Assembly (NCBI RefSeq): GCF_040706535.1
Contig: NZ_JAPDRJ010000001.1
Location: forward strand, 868,001-932,000
Direction of reading: 5' to 3'
DNA length: 64,000 nt
Source of the DNA: Lentisalinibacter orientalis
GTDB taxonomy: Bacteria > Pseudomonadota > Gammaproteobacteria > Steroidobacterales > Woeseiaceae
This document shows, piece by piece, positions 8,664-16,588 of this stretch. The position numbers and the translations under genes were made by a program. The number at the start of each line of letters is the position of its first letter. Positions within the stretch are counted from its first letter, which is position 1. The notes under the pieces were generated by a model, which made no database searches, was not told where the DNA came from, and saw only the letters and a list, made by a program, of their open reading frames with translations.

Positions 8664-9263
8664 TCAGCGGGACGAGGCGGTCAGTGCCAGCACCAGCAGG
8701 GAGCTGGCCGCCACCCACGAGCCCAGGATCCTCAGCCCGATGCGCTGCCAGGGCTTCTTGCTGAAGAAATCGGCGATTCCGCAGGCATAGATCAGCCACA
8801 GGTTGAGGCCGACCCCCGTGCCGACCAGCGCCAGTAGCCGCTCCCGGCTCTCCAGCGCCTCGGGCGCGGAGTCGAGGCCGAGGAAGAAGCCCGCGAAGGC
8901 GCCCGCGGCCGGATAGAGCGGCAGCGGCGCCCTGCGGCCGACGGCAATCAGCAGCCCGATGGCCATCGTGCCGGCCAGCAATAACCCCCGGACGGTATCG
9001 GGAGCCATGCCGGATCCGGCCAGGGCCAGTCCCGCCGCGGCGGCCAGGAAGAACGCGGGCAGGGCGAGCCGGTTCTCCCGCGGCCCCCGCTGCCCCAGGA
9101 ACAGGCCGGTGGCGAGTATGAGCAGTACGTGGGCCGGCACCAGCAGCGGATGCAGCACGCCGTTATAGAACTCGTTCATCCCCTCGACGGGGCTGTGGGC
9201 ATGGGCCGTGGCCGGCAGCACGCCCAGAGCCGCTGCGAGGAGGAGGGCGGCCTTCGGTATCAC
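8664..9263 (-). CDS. Divergent HupE/UreJ-like membrane protein
   Basis: 199 aa with a cleavable signal (ALLLAAALGVLPATAHA) and about six transmembrane segments. The first mature segment retains the HupE-like HPLLVPAH pattern (GVLHPLLVPAHVLLILATGL), but the Asp of the usual HPLxGxDH metal motif is replaced by Ala. It is thus a degenerate paralogue of the gene just upstream. GTG at 9261-9263 overlaps the TGA of that gene (GTGA), fixing the start. HupE/UreJ proteins are proposed Ni/Co permeases; whether this copy transports metal or partners the first is unknown. Confidence 0.75.
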   Translation of the reverse strand: MIPKAALLLAAALGVLPATAHAHSPVEGMNEFYNGVLHPLLVPAHVLLILATGLFLGQRGPRENRLALPAFFLAAAAGLALAGSGMAPDTVRGLLLAGTMAIGLLIAVGRRAPLPLYPAAGAFAGFFLGLDSAPEALESRERLLALVGTGVGLNLWLIYACGIADFFSKKPWQRIGLRILGSWVAASSLLVLALTASSR

Positions 9264-9847
9264 AGCACGCCGGTCAGGAAGCCCACACCCGCGAGCGCGA
9301 TCGCTCCGCCGCCGGCCCGGATGGCGATGCGGCCGGCGCGCCAGCGCGCGGCGAGGCCGAGGGCGATGCCGGAGAGATGCAGCAGGCCGGTCGAGATGAC
9401 GAAGCCGGCACTGTAGGCCAGCGGGCTGGCCGCGTGCGGCAGCTCGGTGCCGTGGGCGTGGCCGTGGAATACGGCGAAGACGCCGACGATGACGGCGGCG
9501 GCCCAGAGCGGCGGCCGGGCGGCCAGGGCCACCATGGCGCCCAGCACGAGGGCCGACGCCGCGATGCCCGCTTCCACGGCGGGCAAGGGCATGCCCGCCA
9601 CGCCCCCCGCGCCGCCGACGGCCATCACCAGCGGGAATACCACCGGCAGCAGCCAGATGGCCGGCACGCCCAGGAACGCGCCCCACAGGCCGACGGCAAC
9701 CATGGCGACGACGTGATCCCAGCCGAACAGCGGATGCAGAAGGCCGCTGACGAAGCCGCCCGCGAAGCCTTCCGCTTCGTGGGCCAGGGCTGCGTCGGCG
9801 AGCAGCAGCAGAAACAGCGTGGCGATGATGGTTCGTATCAGGGTCAT
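9260..9847 (-). CDS. HupE/UreJ family putative nickel/cobalt permease
   Basis: 195 aa: signal-like N terminus (IIATLFLLLLADAALA), then about six transmembrane helices. The family motif LLHPLFGWDHVVAMVAVGLWG, with His and Asp ligands, is at about 36-56, and a second His cluster (FHGHAHGTELP) is at about 128-138. These are hallmarks of secondary Ni2+/Co2+ permeases associated with hydrogenases and ureases, neither of which is in this window. Translationally coupled to the second HupE-like gene. The TonB receptor converging at 8630 may supply the same ligand across the outer membrane (inference). Confidence 0.85.
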   Translation of the reverse strand: MTLIRTIIATLFLLLLADAALAHEAEGFAGGFVSGLLHPLFGWDHVVAMVAVGLWGAFLGVPAIWLLPVVFPLVMAVGGAGGVAGMPLPAVEAGIAASALVLGAMVALAARPPLWAAAVIVGVFAVFHGHAHGTELPHAASPLAYSAGFVISTGLLHLSGIALGLAARWRAGRIAIRAGGGAIALAGVGFLTGVL

Positions 9848-9899
9848 GGTCCGGTCTCCCTCCTACTGCCCGGGTGTGCGCGCCGAGGCGTCGTGACCG

Positions 9900-10979
9900 C
9901 TATTCCGGCGCCCTGTCGAAGAACTGGACGATAGCGCCGTCCGGCGTCTTCACGTCGAACAGACGCACGGCGCCCCGGGGTTCCAGCGCTAGTTTCCGGA
10001 TCGGCGCGGCGATCGTCCATCCCCGGGCCTCGATCGTCGCCAGCGCCGAGTCGACGTCCTCCACCGGGAAGCGCACGGCCAGGATGCCGAGGTTGGGCGC
10101 ATGGCAGCGGTCGGCGTAATCCCGGCCGTCCAGCCCCATGATCTCGATCATCTCCATGCGGCCGAATTCGCCCGGCGTGGGAAAGACTATCGCGGCCCTG
10201 TAGGAGATCTCCGTCGTCAGGTTCACCGGGATGCCCAGCGGCATCGGCGTGGGCTCCTCGGCGACGTAGGGCGGCCCGTTGAAGAAGGTGGCGAAGCCGA
10301 GAACCTCCGTGAAGAAGCGGTATGCGGCGTCCCGGTCGCGCACCATCTGCATCATATTGAACGGACCGGTCATGCGCCGGAACTCCGGGATGGCCTCCGG
10401 CAGCGGCGGCGCCAGGCGCTCGTAGCCCTGCACCTGGACCCCGTCCGGACCCCGATAGATGACCACGTTCAGTTTCGACGCGCCCCACTCGAGATAGGTG
10501 ATCGGGGTTTCCGTCCACCAGCCGAGGCGGATGGCGTCCGCGTAGACGGCCTCCATGTCCTTCATGCGGACCATGAGGCTGAAGTAGCAGCCGGTGTCCC
10601 AGGCGCGGGACCCGGGCCGCATCGGCACCCCGGGCCCGGCGTTGTCGAAGCGCACCAGCCGGACGAGGCCGCTGTCGTAGCCCGGCGGCCCGATGAGCAT
10701 CGCCTCCCCGGCCGCCGTCTCCGGCAGGCCCCAGGCGGCGATGGCGTCCGCGCCGAGGACCCCGCGCCATTTCACCTCGTAGCCGCCGATCTCCAGGAAG
10801 AAGCGGGCGGTGCGGTCGAGGTCGGTGACGCTGACCACGGCCTCCTGCCAGTCCGAGGTGGTGACCGGCGGCACGCCGTCCTCATTGCCGTTGCCCATGC
10901 CCATGACCTCGGCCGCGGGCGCGGCACTCGCCGCCAGCCAGAGCGCGAGTGCGGCGCGGAGCCCGGCGCGTCTCCCCAT
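9900..10979 (-). CDS. Exported VOC (glyoxalase/bleomycin-resistance fold) protein with two VOC domains
   Basis: 359 aa. A signal peptide (LRAALALWLAASAAPAAEV) is followed by two vicinal-oxygen-chelate modules at about 40-195 (WQEAVVSVTDLDRTARFF...) and about 205-355 (FNMMQMVRDRDAAYRFFTEVLGF ... DVKTPDGAIVQFFDR). The fold uses paired beta-alpha-beta-beta-beta units to bind a metal or small ligand, but enzyme activity cannot be inferred. It lies upstream of the HupE pair on the same strand and may be co-transcribed. A periplasmic metal- or ligand-binding role would fit but is not shown. Confidence 0.8.
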   Translation of the reverse strand: MGRRAGLRAALALWLAASAAPAAEVMGMGNGNEDGVPPVTTSDWQEAVVSVTDLDRTARFFLEIGGYEVKWRGVLGADAIAAWGLPETAAGEAMLIGPPGYDSGLVRLVRFDNAGPGVPMRPGSRAWDTGCYFSLMVRMKDMEAVYADAIRLGWWTETPITYLEWGASKLNVVIYRGPDGVQVQGYERLAPPLPEAIPEFRRMTGPFNMMQMVRDRDAAYRFFTEVLGFATFFNGPPYVAEEPTPMPLGIPVNLTTEISYRAAIVFPTPGEFGRMEMIEIMGLDGRDYADRCHAPNLGILAVRFPVEDVDSALATIEARGWTIAAPIRKLALEPRGAVRLFDVKTPDGAIVQFFDRAPE

Positions 10980-11006
10980 GAACGTCTTCCTCTTGCTGCG
11001 ATATCG

Positions 11007-12065
11007 TCAGCGCGCGGGCGGGCTGTGGTCGCCGAGCACCCGGATCGGCTCGCCGACGACGCCCTGCACCCAGAGCATCTGCACCAGCACGATCACCACG
11101 ATGGCGAGCGGCGTGGCCAGCAGCACCCCGAACAGGCCGTAGAACAGCCCCAGCGCGAACTGTGCCAGCAAGAGTACCGCAGGTGGCAGCGAGACGGCGC
11201 GCCGCTGGATCAGCGGCGTCAGGAAGTTGCCCTCGATGACCTGGACGGCGATGTAGACCAGCGTGACCCACAGCGCCATGGGCAGGGAGATGGTGAGTGC
11301 GATCAGGAGGGCGGGAACGATGGAGGCGATGGGCCCGATGTAGGGGACGAACGAGAACAGCCCGGCGATGACGCCGAGCACCAGCGCCAGCGGCATGTCG
11401 ATGAGCCACAGCCCCAGCGTGGTCAGCAGCCCCACCCCTGCCATCGAGGCGAACCGCCCCACCAGCCACCAGCGCAGGGCATGGCCCAGCGAGAACAGGA
11501 TCTCCCGCGCCCGCTCCCGGCTGTCCTCCGGCACGAGATGCAGCACGCCGCGGACGTAGATGCGGGGCTGCAGGGCCAGGTACAGGCCGATGATCAGGAT
11601 GGCGGCGATGTTCGCGGCCAGGGTGAAGACGGTGGAGAAGACGCCGGTGATGCCCGCCACGATGTCCTTGCCGCTGGGCGCGAGGGCGCCGGGATCGAGG
11701 TTCTCGATCGGCGTCTGCAGCGGCGGATGGGAGACCGCATCGCGAACCTGATCGATGGCGCCGGGCAGCCGGTCGGCCAGTTCGGAGGCCTGCTCGCTGA
11801 AGCGCGGACCGGCGAGGAGGAAGAAGGTCAGGACGGCGAGCCCCAGCAGTGCGACCACCATCAGCCGGGCGAGCGTGGCGGGCACCGGCACGAGCCGCAT
11901 CAGCAGGTAGGCCAGCCCGTCCAGCAGCAATGCCGCCAGGATGGCCGAGAACGCGACCAGGAAGACCGGCGAGCCCGGCCACACGAGCAGCACCGCCAGG
12001 GCCGCGACCAACACGGCCCCGAACACGGTCGTCCACCGCGCGGGTTGTGTTGCGCCGCCGGTCAT
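11007..12065 (-). CDS. AI-2E family transporter (YdiK/PerM-type permease)
   Basis: 352 aa from ATG 12063-12065, chosen because it lies 7 nt after the stop of the preceding gene and opens directly into the first membrane segment. About eight transmembrane helices are visible, with the family's central soluble loop (ADRLPGAIDQVRDAVS...) and the motifs GLYLALQPR and PYIGPIASIVPALLIALT. Members are proposed exporters (including AI-2) or Na+/H+ antiporters; the substrate here is unknown. It is the last gene of a three-gene minus-strand set with YqjE-like and DUF883 proteins. Confidence 0.88.
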   Translation of the reverse strand: MTGGATQPARWTTVFGAVLVAALAVLLVWPGSPVFLVAFSAILAALLLDGLAYLLMRLVPVPATLARLMVVALLGLAVLTFFLLAGPRFSEQASELADRLPGAIDQVRDAVSHPPLQTPIENLDPGALAPSGKDIVAGITGVFSTVFTLAANIAAILIIGLYLALQPRIYVRGVLHLVPEDSRERAREILFSLGHALRWWLVGRFASMAGVGLLTTLGLWLIDMPLALVLGVIAGLFSFVPYIGPIASIVPALLIALTISLPMALWVTLVYIAVQVIEGNFLTPLIQRRAVSLPPAVLLLAQFALGLFYGLFGVLLATPLAIVVIVLVQMLWVQGVVGEPIRVLGDHSPPAR

Positions 12066-12072
12066 GCGGCCG

Positions 12073-12582
12073 TCAGCGCCGCCGCCGTTCCGGCCGCCTC
12101 TCGTCGTCGTCGTCCGGGCTGCCGAAGCGCTCACGCAGCGCAGGCGCCACGCCCAGCGCGATGCCCGCCACCAGGGCGGCGATCACCACATCGGTGGAGC
12201 GCACGCCGCGCCGGCTGAGATTCTCGCCGAGGCTGCGGCCCATGCGGGTCGCGAGTTCCACCGGCGGGGTCTCGGGCTGTCGACCATGGGACTGCCGCGA
12301 CCGGGGACCGTCGCGCTGGCGCAGCGGCTGCCGCGCGTAGCTGTTCGCGACCAGTCCCGCGATCAGGGCCAGCACCAGCAGGCTGCCGGCAGTGACCAGC
12401 GCCGCCGCCCACGCGGGCATGGCGACGCTCAGAGCCAGGTAGCCGGACATGACGGCGAAGCCGATCGCGGCCAGCGCGATCACGGCGCAGGCCACCAGCA
12501 GCACGGCGGCCACGGCCTGGTGCTGCCACCAGGTCTGGAAGCGCACCGCGATGCGGTCGGCCAGCCTGTGGAGTCCTTCCAC
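12073..12582 (-). CDS. YqjE/holin-superfamily-like membrane protein
   Basis: 169 aa with two adjacent transmembrane helices (about 23-47, 53-78), a basic, Gln-rich linker, a third hydrophobic segment (VVIAALVAGIALGVAPAL), and a strongly charged tail (PDDDDERRPERRRR). The paired helices after an amphipathic N terminus (LADRIAVRFQTWWQHQ) resemble YqjE / DUF1469 proteins, which accompany YqjD-type DUF883 proteins as here. It starts with GTG at 12580-12582, 11 nt after the upstream stop. Probably associated with membrane or stationary-phase physiology. Confidence 0.65.
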   Translation of the reverse strand: MEGLHRLADRIAVRFQTWWQHQAVAAVLLVACAVIALAAIGFAVMSGYLALSVAMPAWAAALVTAGSLLVLALIAGLVANSYARQPLRQRDGPRSRQSHGRQPETPPVELATRMGRSLGENLSRRGVRSTDVVIAALVAGIALGVAPALRERFGSPDDDDERRPERRRR

Positions 12583-12593
12583 GAGGGCGCCGC

Positions 12594-12896
12594 TCAGTGT
12601 CTGCGGTCCAGAATCAGCCCCATGACGAAGCCGGTGCCGAAAGCGGTGAGGACGCTCGTCAAAGGGCGCTCCTCCACCTCCTTCTCGATGGCGCCGTAGG
12701 CGTCCGTGGCCCGTTTGCGGGCCTCGTCGCGGGCGTGCTTTGCCCGTTCGGCCGCCTCTTCGTAGAGGTGCTGGCCCTCGCTGACGCCGGCCTCCTTCAT
12801 GGTCTTGACCAGCGCTGCCATGTCCTTGCGCAGGTCGGCCATGTCCGAACGTAGCTGGTCCAGTTCTTTCTCGAACTCGGTGTTCGTGTTTGCCAT
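12594..12896 (-). CDS. DUF883 (ElaB/YqjD/YgaM-like) membrane-anchored protein
   Basis: 100 aa from ATG 12894-12896, supported by GAGG upstream. A long amphipathic helix or coiled coil (about 3-70, with LDQLRSDMADLRKDMAALVK) is followed by the conserved ERPLTSVLTAFGTGFVMGLILDRR C-terminal membrane anchor. E. coli homologues tether ribosomes to the inner membrane in stationary phase. First gene of the DUF883 / YqjE-like / AI-2E permease set and divergent from the YeiH gene at 13121. Confidence 0.88.
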   Translation of the reverse strand: MANTNTEFEKELDQLRSDMADLRKDMAALVKTMKEAGVSEGQHLYEEAAERAKHARDEARKRATDAYGAIEKEVEERPLTSVLTAFGTGFVMGLILDRRH

Positions 12897-13120
12897 TGTT
12901 CTCTGCCTCTTCGGTTCCTTCCGCATTCTGCTTTCCGCGGCCGGCGTCGAGGCTGCCGGGTGCGTTCGTCGTCCCCGCAGCTGCGCCAGCCCGTACTCAC
13001 ACCCGACTTCATTCTATGCCCCTCTGCGGGGGACGGGTATTGCGAAAACTCAATATGGCGCAGGGGGTCGACCGCAATCGGTTGCTTCCGCGCGCGGGTG
13101 GCCGTAGGCTCCCCGGCACC

Positions 13121-14128
13121 ATGCCGGCCGAGCCCACCGCCTCGCGATTCGTCGACACCGCCCGCGGCATCCTGCCCGGGCTGGCCCTCGCCGTCACCGT
13201 CGCCATGGCGGCCCAGTTCGTCGCCGAGCACTACGGCGGACCGGTCATGCTGCTCGCGCTGCTGCTCGGGATCGCGTTCAATTTCCTCTCCGAACCGGGG
13301 ACGCGGACGGCCGCGGGCATCGAGTTCTCGTCGAAACGCGTGCTCAGGATCGGCGTGGCACTGCTGGGGCTGCGCATCACCTTCGACGACATCGCGGCGC
13401 TCGGCACGCTGCCGCTGGTGCTGGTAGTCGCCGGCGTGGCCGGCACGATCGGCATCGGACTCGCGCTGGCGATGCTGCTGCGCATGCCCAGGTCCTTCGG
13501 CATGCTGACCGCGGGCGCGACGGCCATCTGCGGGGCTTCGGCGGCGCTCGCCATCTCCGCCGTGCTGCCGAAGCATGCCCGGCTGGAACGGGACACCGTG
13601 TTCACCGTCGTCGCCGTCACGGGTCTCAGCACCATCGCGATGATCGTGTATCCGATCATCGTCTCCTCCTTCGCCATGGACGATACGGCCGCCGGCATCT
13701 TCCTGGGTGGCACCATCCACGACGTGGCCCAGGTGGTGGGCGCGGGCTACATGGTGTCCCAGGAGGCGGGCGACGTGGCCACCTTCACCAAGCTGCTGCG
13801 GGTCTCCATGCTGGTGCCGGTGGTATTCCTGATCCTGGCCGCGACCCACCGCCGTACCGGGAGCGCCGGCGGCACGCTGCGCTCCACCCTGCCGGTGTTC
13901 CTGATCGTATTCGTGGTGCTGGTGGTCGTCGGCAGTTACGGGCTGGTGCCGGAGGGCGCGCGGGACTGGCTCATCGGCCTTTCGCGGGGCTGTCTGGTCA
14001 CCGCCATCGCGGCGCTGGGCATGAAGACCTCGCTGAAGGACCTCGCCGCCGTCGGCCCGAAGGCCATCGGCCTGGTGGTCGCCGAGACGCTCTGCCTGGC
14101 CGCTTTCTTCCTGATCGTGCTCGCGTGA
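13121..14128 (+). CDS. YeiH/UPF0324 family putative sulfate exporter
   Basis: 335 aa with about ten hydrophobic helices. Signature segments include VMLLALLLGIAFNFLSEPG, KRVLRIGVALLGLRIT, TAGATAICGASAALAISAV, and GTIHDVAQVVGAGYMVSQE. Start at ATG 13121 is chosen because the preceding in-frame residues are low-complexity and non-conserved; the mature membrane domain begins about 17 residues in. Members (YeiH, YraQ-type neighbours) are annotated as putative sulfate or sulfite-related exporters, and the substrate is uncertain. Confidence 0.88.
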   Translation: MPAEPTASRFVDTARGILPGLALAVTVAMAAQFVAEHYGGPVMLLALLLGIAFNFLSEPGTRTAAGIEFSSKRVLRIGVALLGLRITFDDIAALGTLPLVLVVAGVAGTIGIGLALAMLLRMPRSFGMLTAGATAICGASAALAISAVLPKHARLERDTVFTVVAVTGLSTIAMIVYPIIVSSFAMDDTAAGIFLGGTIHDVAQVVGAGYMVSQEAGDVATFTKLLRVSMLVPVVFLILAATHRRTGSAGGTLRSTLPVFLIVFVVLVVVGSYGLVPEGARDWLIGLSRGCLVTAIAALGMKTSLKDLAAVGPKAIGLVVAETLCLAAFFLIVLA

Positions 14129-14158
14129 ACGTGTCCGGCCGGCGCGGTGGCCGGGCCG

Positions 14159-16033
14159 TCAGGGCGTGCCGGCCGGCGGCGGTCCCGGCATGGGTCCGGC
14201 AACGGGCCCCGCAACCGGCGCGGGAATCGGCTCGTCCAGCATCAGCGCCCGCACGTAGCGTCCGGGCGGCGAGCCGAACGACAGCAGCCTGTCGTGGTAG
14301 CGGCGCAGGCTGAAGTCCTCGCCCTGGCGCGCCTCCACCTCCCGGCGCAGGTCGGCATGCTCCTGGTAGCCCACGAAATAAGTGGACAGCTGGGCGGAGG
14401 TGAGCCGCGCCCGGGTCCACTTGCCGGCGGCCTCGCTCTCTTCCTGGAAGGCGCCCTCGACCATCAGGCGCATGGCCTCGTCCCGGGTCATGCCGTCCAC
14501 GTGGATGGCCTGGTCCAGGATGGCGTTGACCACGGCCCGCAGATACCACTTCAGGTTGATGAGCCGCATCAGCGGATCGCCGTCGAGGTAGCCCTCCTCG
14601 ATCATCAGCCGCTCGGCATACACCGCCCAGCCCTCGATGAACGGGCCCGACGAGAGCACGGAGCGCAGCACGGAGGGGTATTCGTTGGCGTGGGCCAGCT
14701 GCAGGTAATGCCCGGGCATGGCCTCGTGGATGGTGAGGTCCTGCAGCGAATACAGGTTGTATTCCCGCAGGAAGGACTCCACCTGTTCCTCCGTCCAGTC
14801 GTCCGGCAGGGGCGCCACGGCATAGAAGGTCTTCTGGCCCTTGTCGAGGGGCCCGGGCGGATCCAGGTAGGCCACGGCGACGCCGCGCTGGAACTCGGGC
14901 ATGACGATGATCTCGATGGGCTCCTCGGGCACCCGCACGAGGTTCTTCTCGCGCACGAAAGCGGTGGTCTGCGCGAGCTGGCGCTTCACCACCTCGACGA
15001 TCTCGCCCCGTTCGGGCAGCGCGTCGTAGGCCACCTCCAGGGCGGAGCGGATCACGGCCTGCTTGAAGTGCTCCGTCGGCGCGTCGGGGAACTGGGTGTA
15101 GGGGTAGCGCTCGGCGTAGACCGTCCTGGCCACCTCGTACATCTCGCCCCGCACGCGCTGGTATTCGCGCTCCGCCCGTTCGCGGACCTCGGCACGGCCG
15201 AGAGGCGAATCCAGGGCGAAGGCGAGCTTGCGCTCGAACAGCTCCCGGCCCAGCCGGAAGTCGCCGGCGGCCGCCGGCAGCAGCGTTTCCTCGAGCCAGA
15301 CCTGGTGTTCGCCGATGGCGGCCCGGGCGGTGTCCACCGCCGCCTCCAGCCGCCGGCGCGCATCGGCGTCCAGCGCGTCGGCGGCCGGCAGCACCATGGC
15401 GTTGATGACCGTCAGCACGCCCCGGTTCTGGGCGACGGCGGTCTCGGCGTGCACGGGCGGCACGCGGGAGGGCTCCAGCGTGACGCGCACCTCGGCCAGG
15501 AACCGGGGCATGGCCTCGAGCCGGCGGGTGGCATCCGCCAGCCGCTCCTCGAGCGGCGCGAACTCGCGCGCCATGAGGGCGTAGATCGCACTGCCCGCGA
15601 GCCCGGTGTAGACGAGGGGATCCCAGGCCCAGTCGCGGAGCTCCTCCAGCCGCCAGATCGCATAGCGGGCCTCGTGCTCCAGCAGGCCGGCATCCACCCG
15701 TGCCGCCCGGGAGAGTCCGTCCCGGTCGATGGCCGCCAGTTCCTCCAGCACGCCGCGATAGAACGCGGCCTCGGCGGCGCGGGCCTCCGGTGTGATGTGG
15801 TCCAGCTCGCCGTCGAAGCGATGATCGCCGAGACGGGTGGCCGTGACCGGCGAGAGCGCCGGCATCTCGTCGAGATAGCGGGCGGCCAGGGCCTCGAAAC
15901 GGGCCTCCGCCGTCTCCGCCGAGGCCGTCGGAGTGGCCAGCGCGGCGGCGAGCAGGACAGCGAGGAAGGCGACGAGCACCCGGCCACGGACGGGGGCCGG
16001 TGCCGGGCGGCGAGCCGTGCGGCCGGCAGGCAT
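14159..16033 (-). CDS. DUF885 family metallopeptidase-like protein, exported
   Basis: 624 aa from ATG 16031-16033 (24 nt after the preceding stop, with GGGGA upstream). An earlier ATG at 16087 would overlap the upstream gene by 31 nt. Signal peptide: RVLVAFLAVLLAAALATPTASA. The DUF885 domain fills the rest, with the gluzincin-like DLTIHEAMPGHYLQ motif (His-Glu-x3-His) and the downstream EGWAVYAERL segment carrying the probable third ligand Glu. It is related to bacterial secreted peptidases of unknown substrate. The Pro/Gly-rich tail (PAPVAGPVAGPMPGPPP) is a likely disordered end. Confidence 0.88.
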   Translation of the reverse strand: MPAGRTARRPAPAPVRGRVLVAFLAVLLAAALATPTASAETAEARFEALAARYLDEMPALSPVTATRLGDHRFDGELDHITPEARAAEAAFYRGVLEELAAIDRDGLSRAARVDAGLLEHEARYAIWRLEELRDWAWDPLVYTGLAGSAIYALMAREFAPLEERLADATRRLEAMPRFLAEVRVTLEPSRVPPVHAETAVAQNRGVLTVINAMVLPAADALDADARRRLEAAVDTARAAIGEHQVWLEETLLPAAAGDFRLGRELFERKLAFALDSPLGRAEVRERAEREYQRVRGEMYEVARTVYAERYPYTQFPDAPTEHFKQAVIRSALEVAYDALPERGEIVEVVKRQLAQTTAFVREKNLVRVPEEPIEIIVMPEFQRGVAVAYLDPPGPLDKGQKTFYAVAPLPDDWTEEQVESFLREYNLYSLQDLTIHEAMPGHYLQLAHANEYPSVLRSVLSSGPFIEGWAVYAERLMIEEGYLDGDPLMRLINLKWYLRAVVNAILDQAIHVDGMTRDEAMRLMVEGAFQEESEAAGKWTRARLTSAQLSTYFVGYQEHADLRREVEARQGEDFSLRRYHDRLLSFGSPPGRYVRALMLDEPIPAPVAGPVAGPMPGPPPAGTP

Positions 16034-16056
16034 CGCGCCGCGGTCCCCGGAGGCGT

Positions 16057-16377
16057 TCAGGCCCGGCCGCCGGCGCCGGCGTGCCATTGCTGCTCCGCCG
16101 CGGACGCCTGCTCCAGCAGGCTGTCGAACAGGGCCCGGGCGCTCTCCATCGGCACCGGCAGCATGCCGAGGCGGATGGAGGTGACCATGGCCAGCGCCTG
16201 CACCACGTCGCCGTTGCTCACCGGCGTATCGGCGGTCACGTATTCGCTGAGCGTCTCGAGCAGCGCCTCCAGCATATCGCCGACGGCTGCCGGGTCGCCG
16301 GTCTCGGGATGCAGCGGGAATTCGATGGTCCGTTCCTTGCCGTCGGCGGTCTTCAGGCTGAATGCAAGCGCGTCCAT
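16057..16377 (-). CDS. Conserved small protein (106 aa), hypothetical
   Basis: The start is set at ATG 16375-16377 because AAGGAG sits 7 nt upstream; an upstream extension to 16521 would run through two hairpins. The 106-aa product begins with a beta-hairpin-like DALAFSLKTADGKERTIEFPL and continues as helices (AVGDMLEALLETLSEYV, VVQALAMVTSIRLGML). The soluble, acidic character suggests a cytoplasmic protein. It precedes the DUF885 gene on the same strand. I do not recognise the family. Confidence 0.65.
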   Translation of the reverse strand: MDALAFSLKTADGKERTIEFPLHPETGDPAAVGDMLEALLETLSEYVTADTPVSNGDVVQALAMVTSIRLGMLPVPMESARALFDSLLEQASAAEQQWHAGAGGRA

Positions 16378-16440
16378 AGTCTCTCCTTCTGCGGGCGTCG
16401 CGCGCCCCGTTCTGTGCCGGTCGGCCTCCCGCACACTCTC

Positions 16441-16482
16441 AAAACAAAAAAACCGCTGCAACTCGGTCCGAGCGGCAGCGGT
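16441..16482 (-). terminator. Rho-independent terminator after dsbA-like gene
   Basis: Read on the minus strand, a stem with arms ACCGCTGC (16482-16475) and GCAGCGGT (16459-16452), carrying a nested CTCGG/CCGAG hairpin, runs straight into TTTTTTTGTTTT (16453-16441). This is a strong intrinsic terminator about 105 nt downstream of the dsbA stop, and it separates dsbA from the 106-aa gene. Confidence 0.85.
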
Positions 16483-16488
16483 CTTCAT

Positions 16489-16518
16489 CCCCGCCGGCCC
16501 GGCGCAGGGCCGGCGGGG
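16489..16518. repeat. Perfect 12-bp inverted repeat in tandem with the dsbA terminator
   Basis: Arms CCCCGCCGGCCC (16489-16500) and GGGCCGGCGGGG (16507-16518) with a 6-nt loop form a very stable hairpin directly before the terminator hairpin in the minus-strand transcript. It could act as a pause or 3'-end-protecting structure for the dsbA mRNA. Confidence 0.7.
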
Positions 16519-16588
16519 CATTCCCGGTGATGATGTCGCGTGACGACGCTTCGCAACGACGGGGCGACTGGGCGATCAAATTGGACGA

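Noticed and set aside
16378..16521. N-terminal extension of the 106-aa protein gene up to an ATG at 16521
   Set aside because: It would translate through the dsbA terminator and the 12-bp hairpin. The ATG at 16377 has a strong AAGGAG.
14147..16543. 798-aa plus-strand open frame opposite the DUF885 gene
   Set aside because: Shadow of the DUF885 coding strand; Gly/His/Leu/Gln-rich with no domain.
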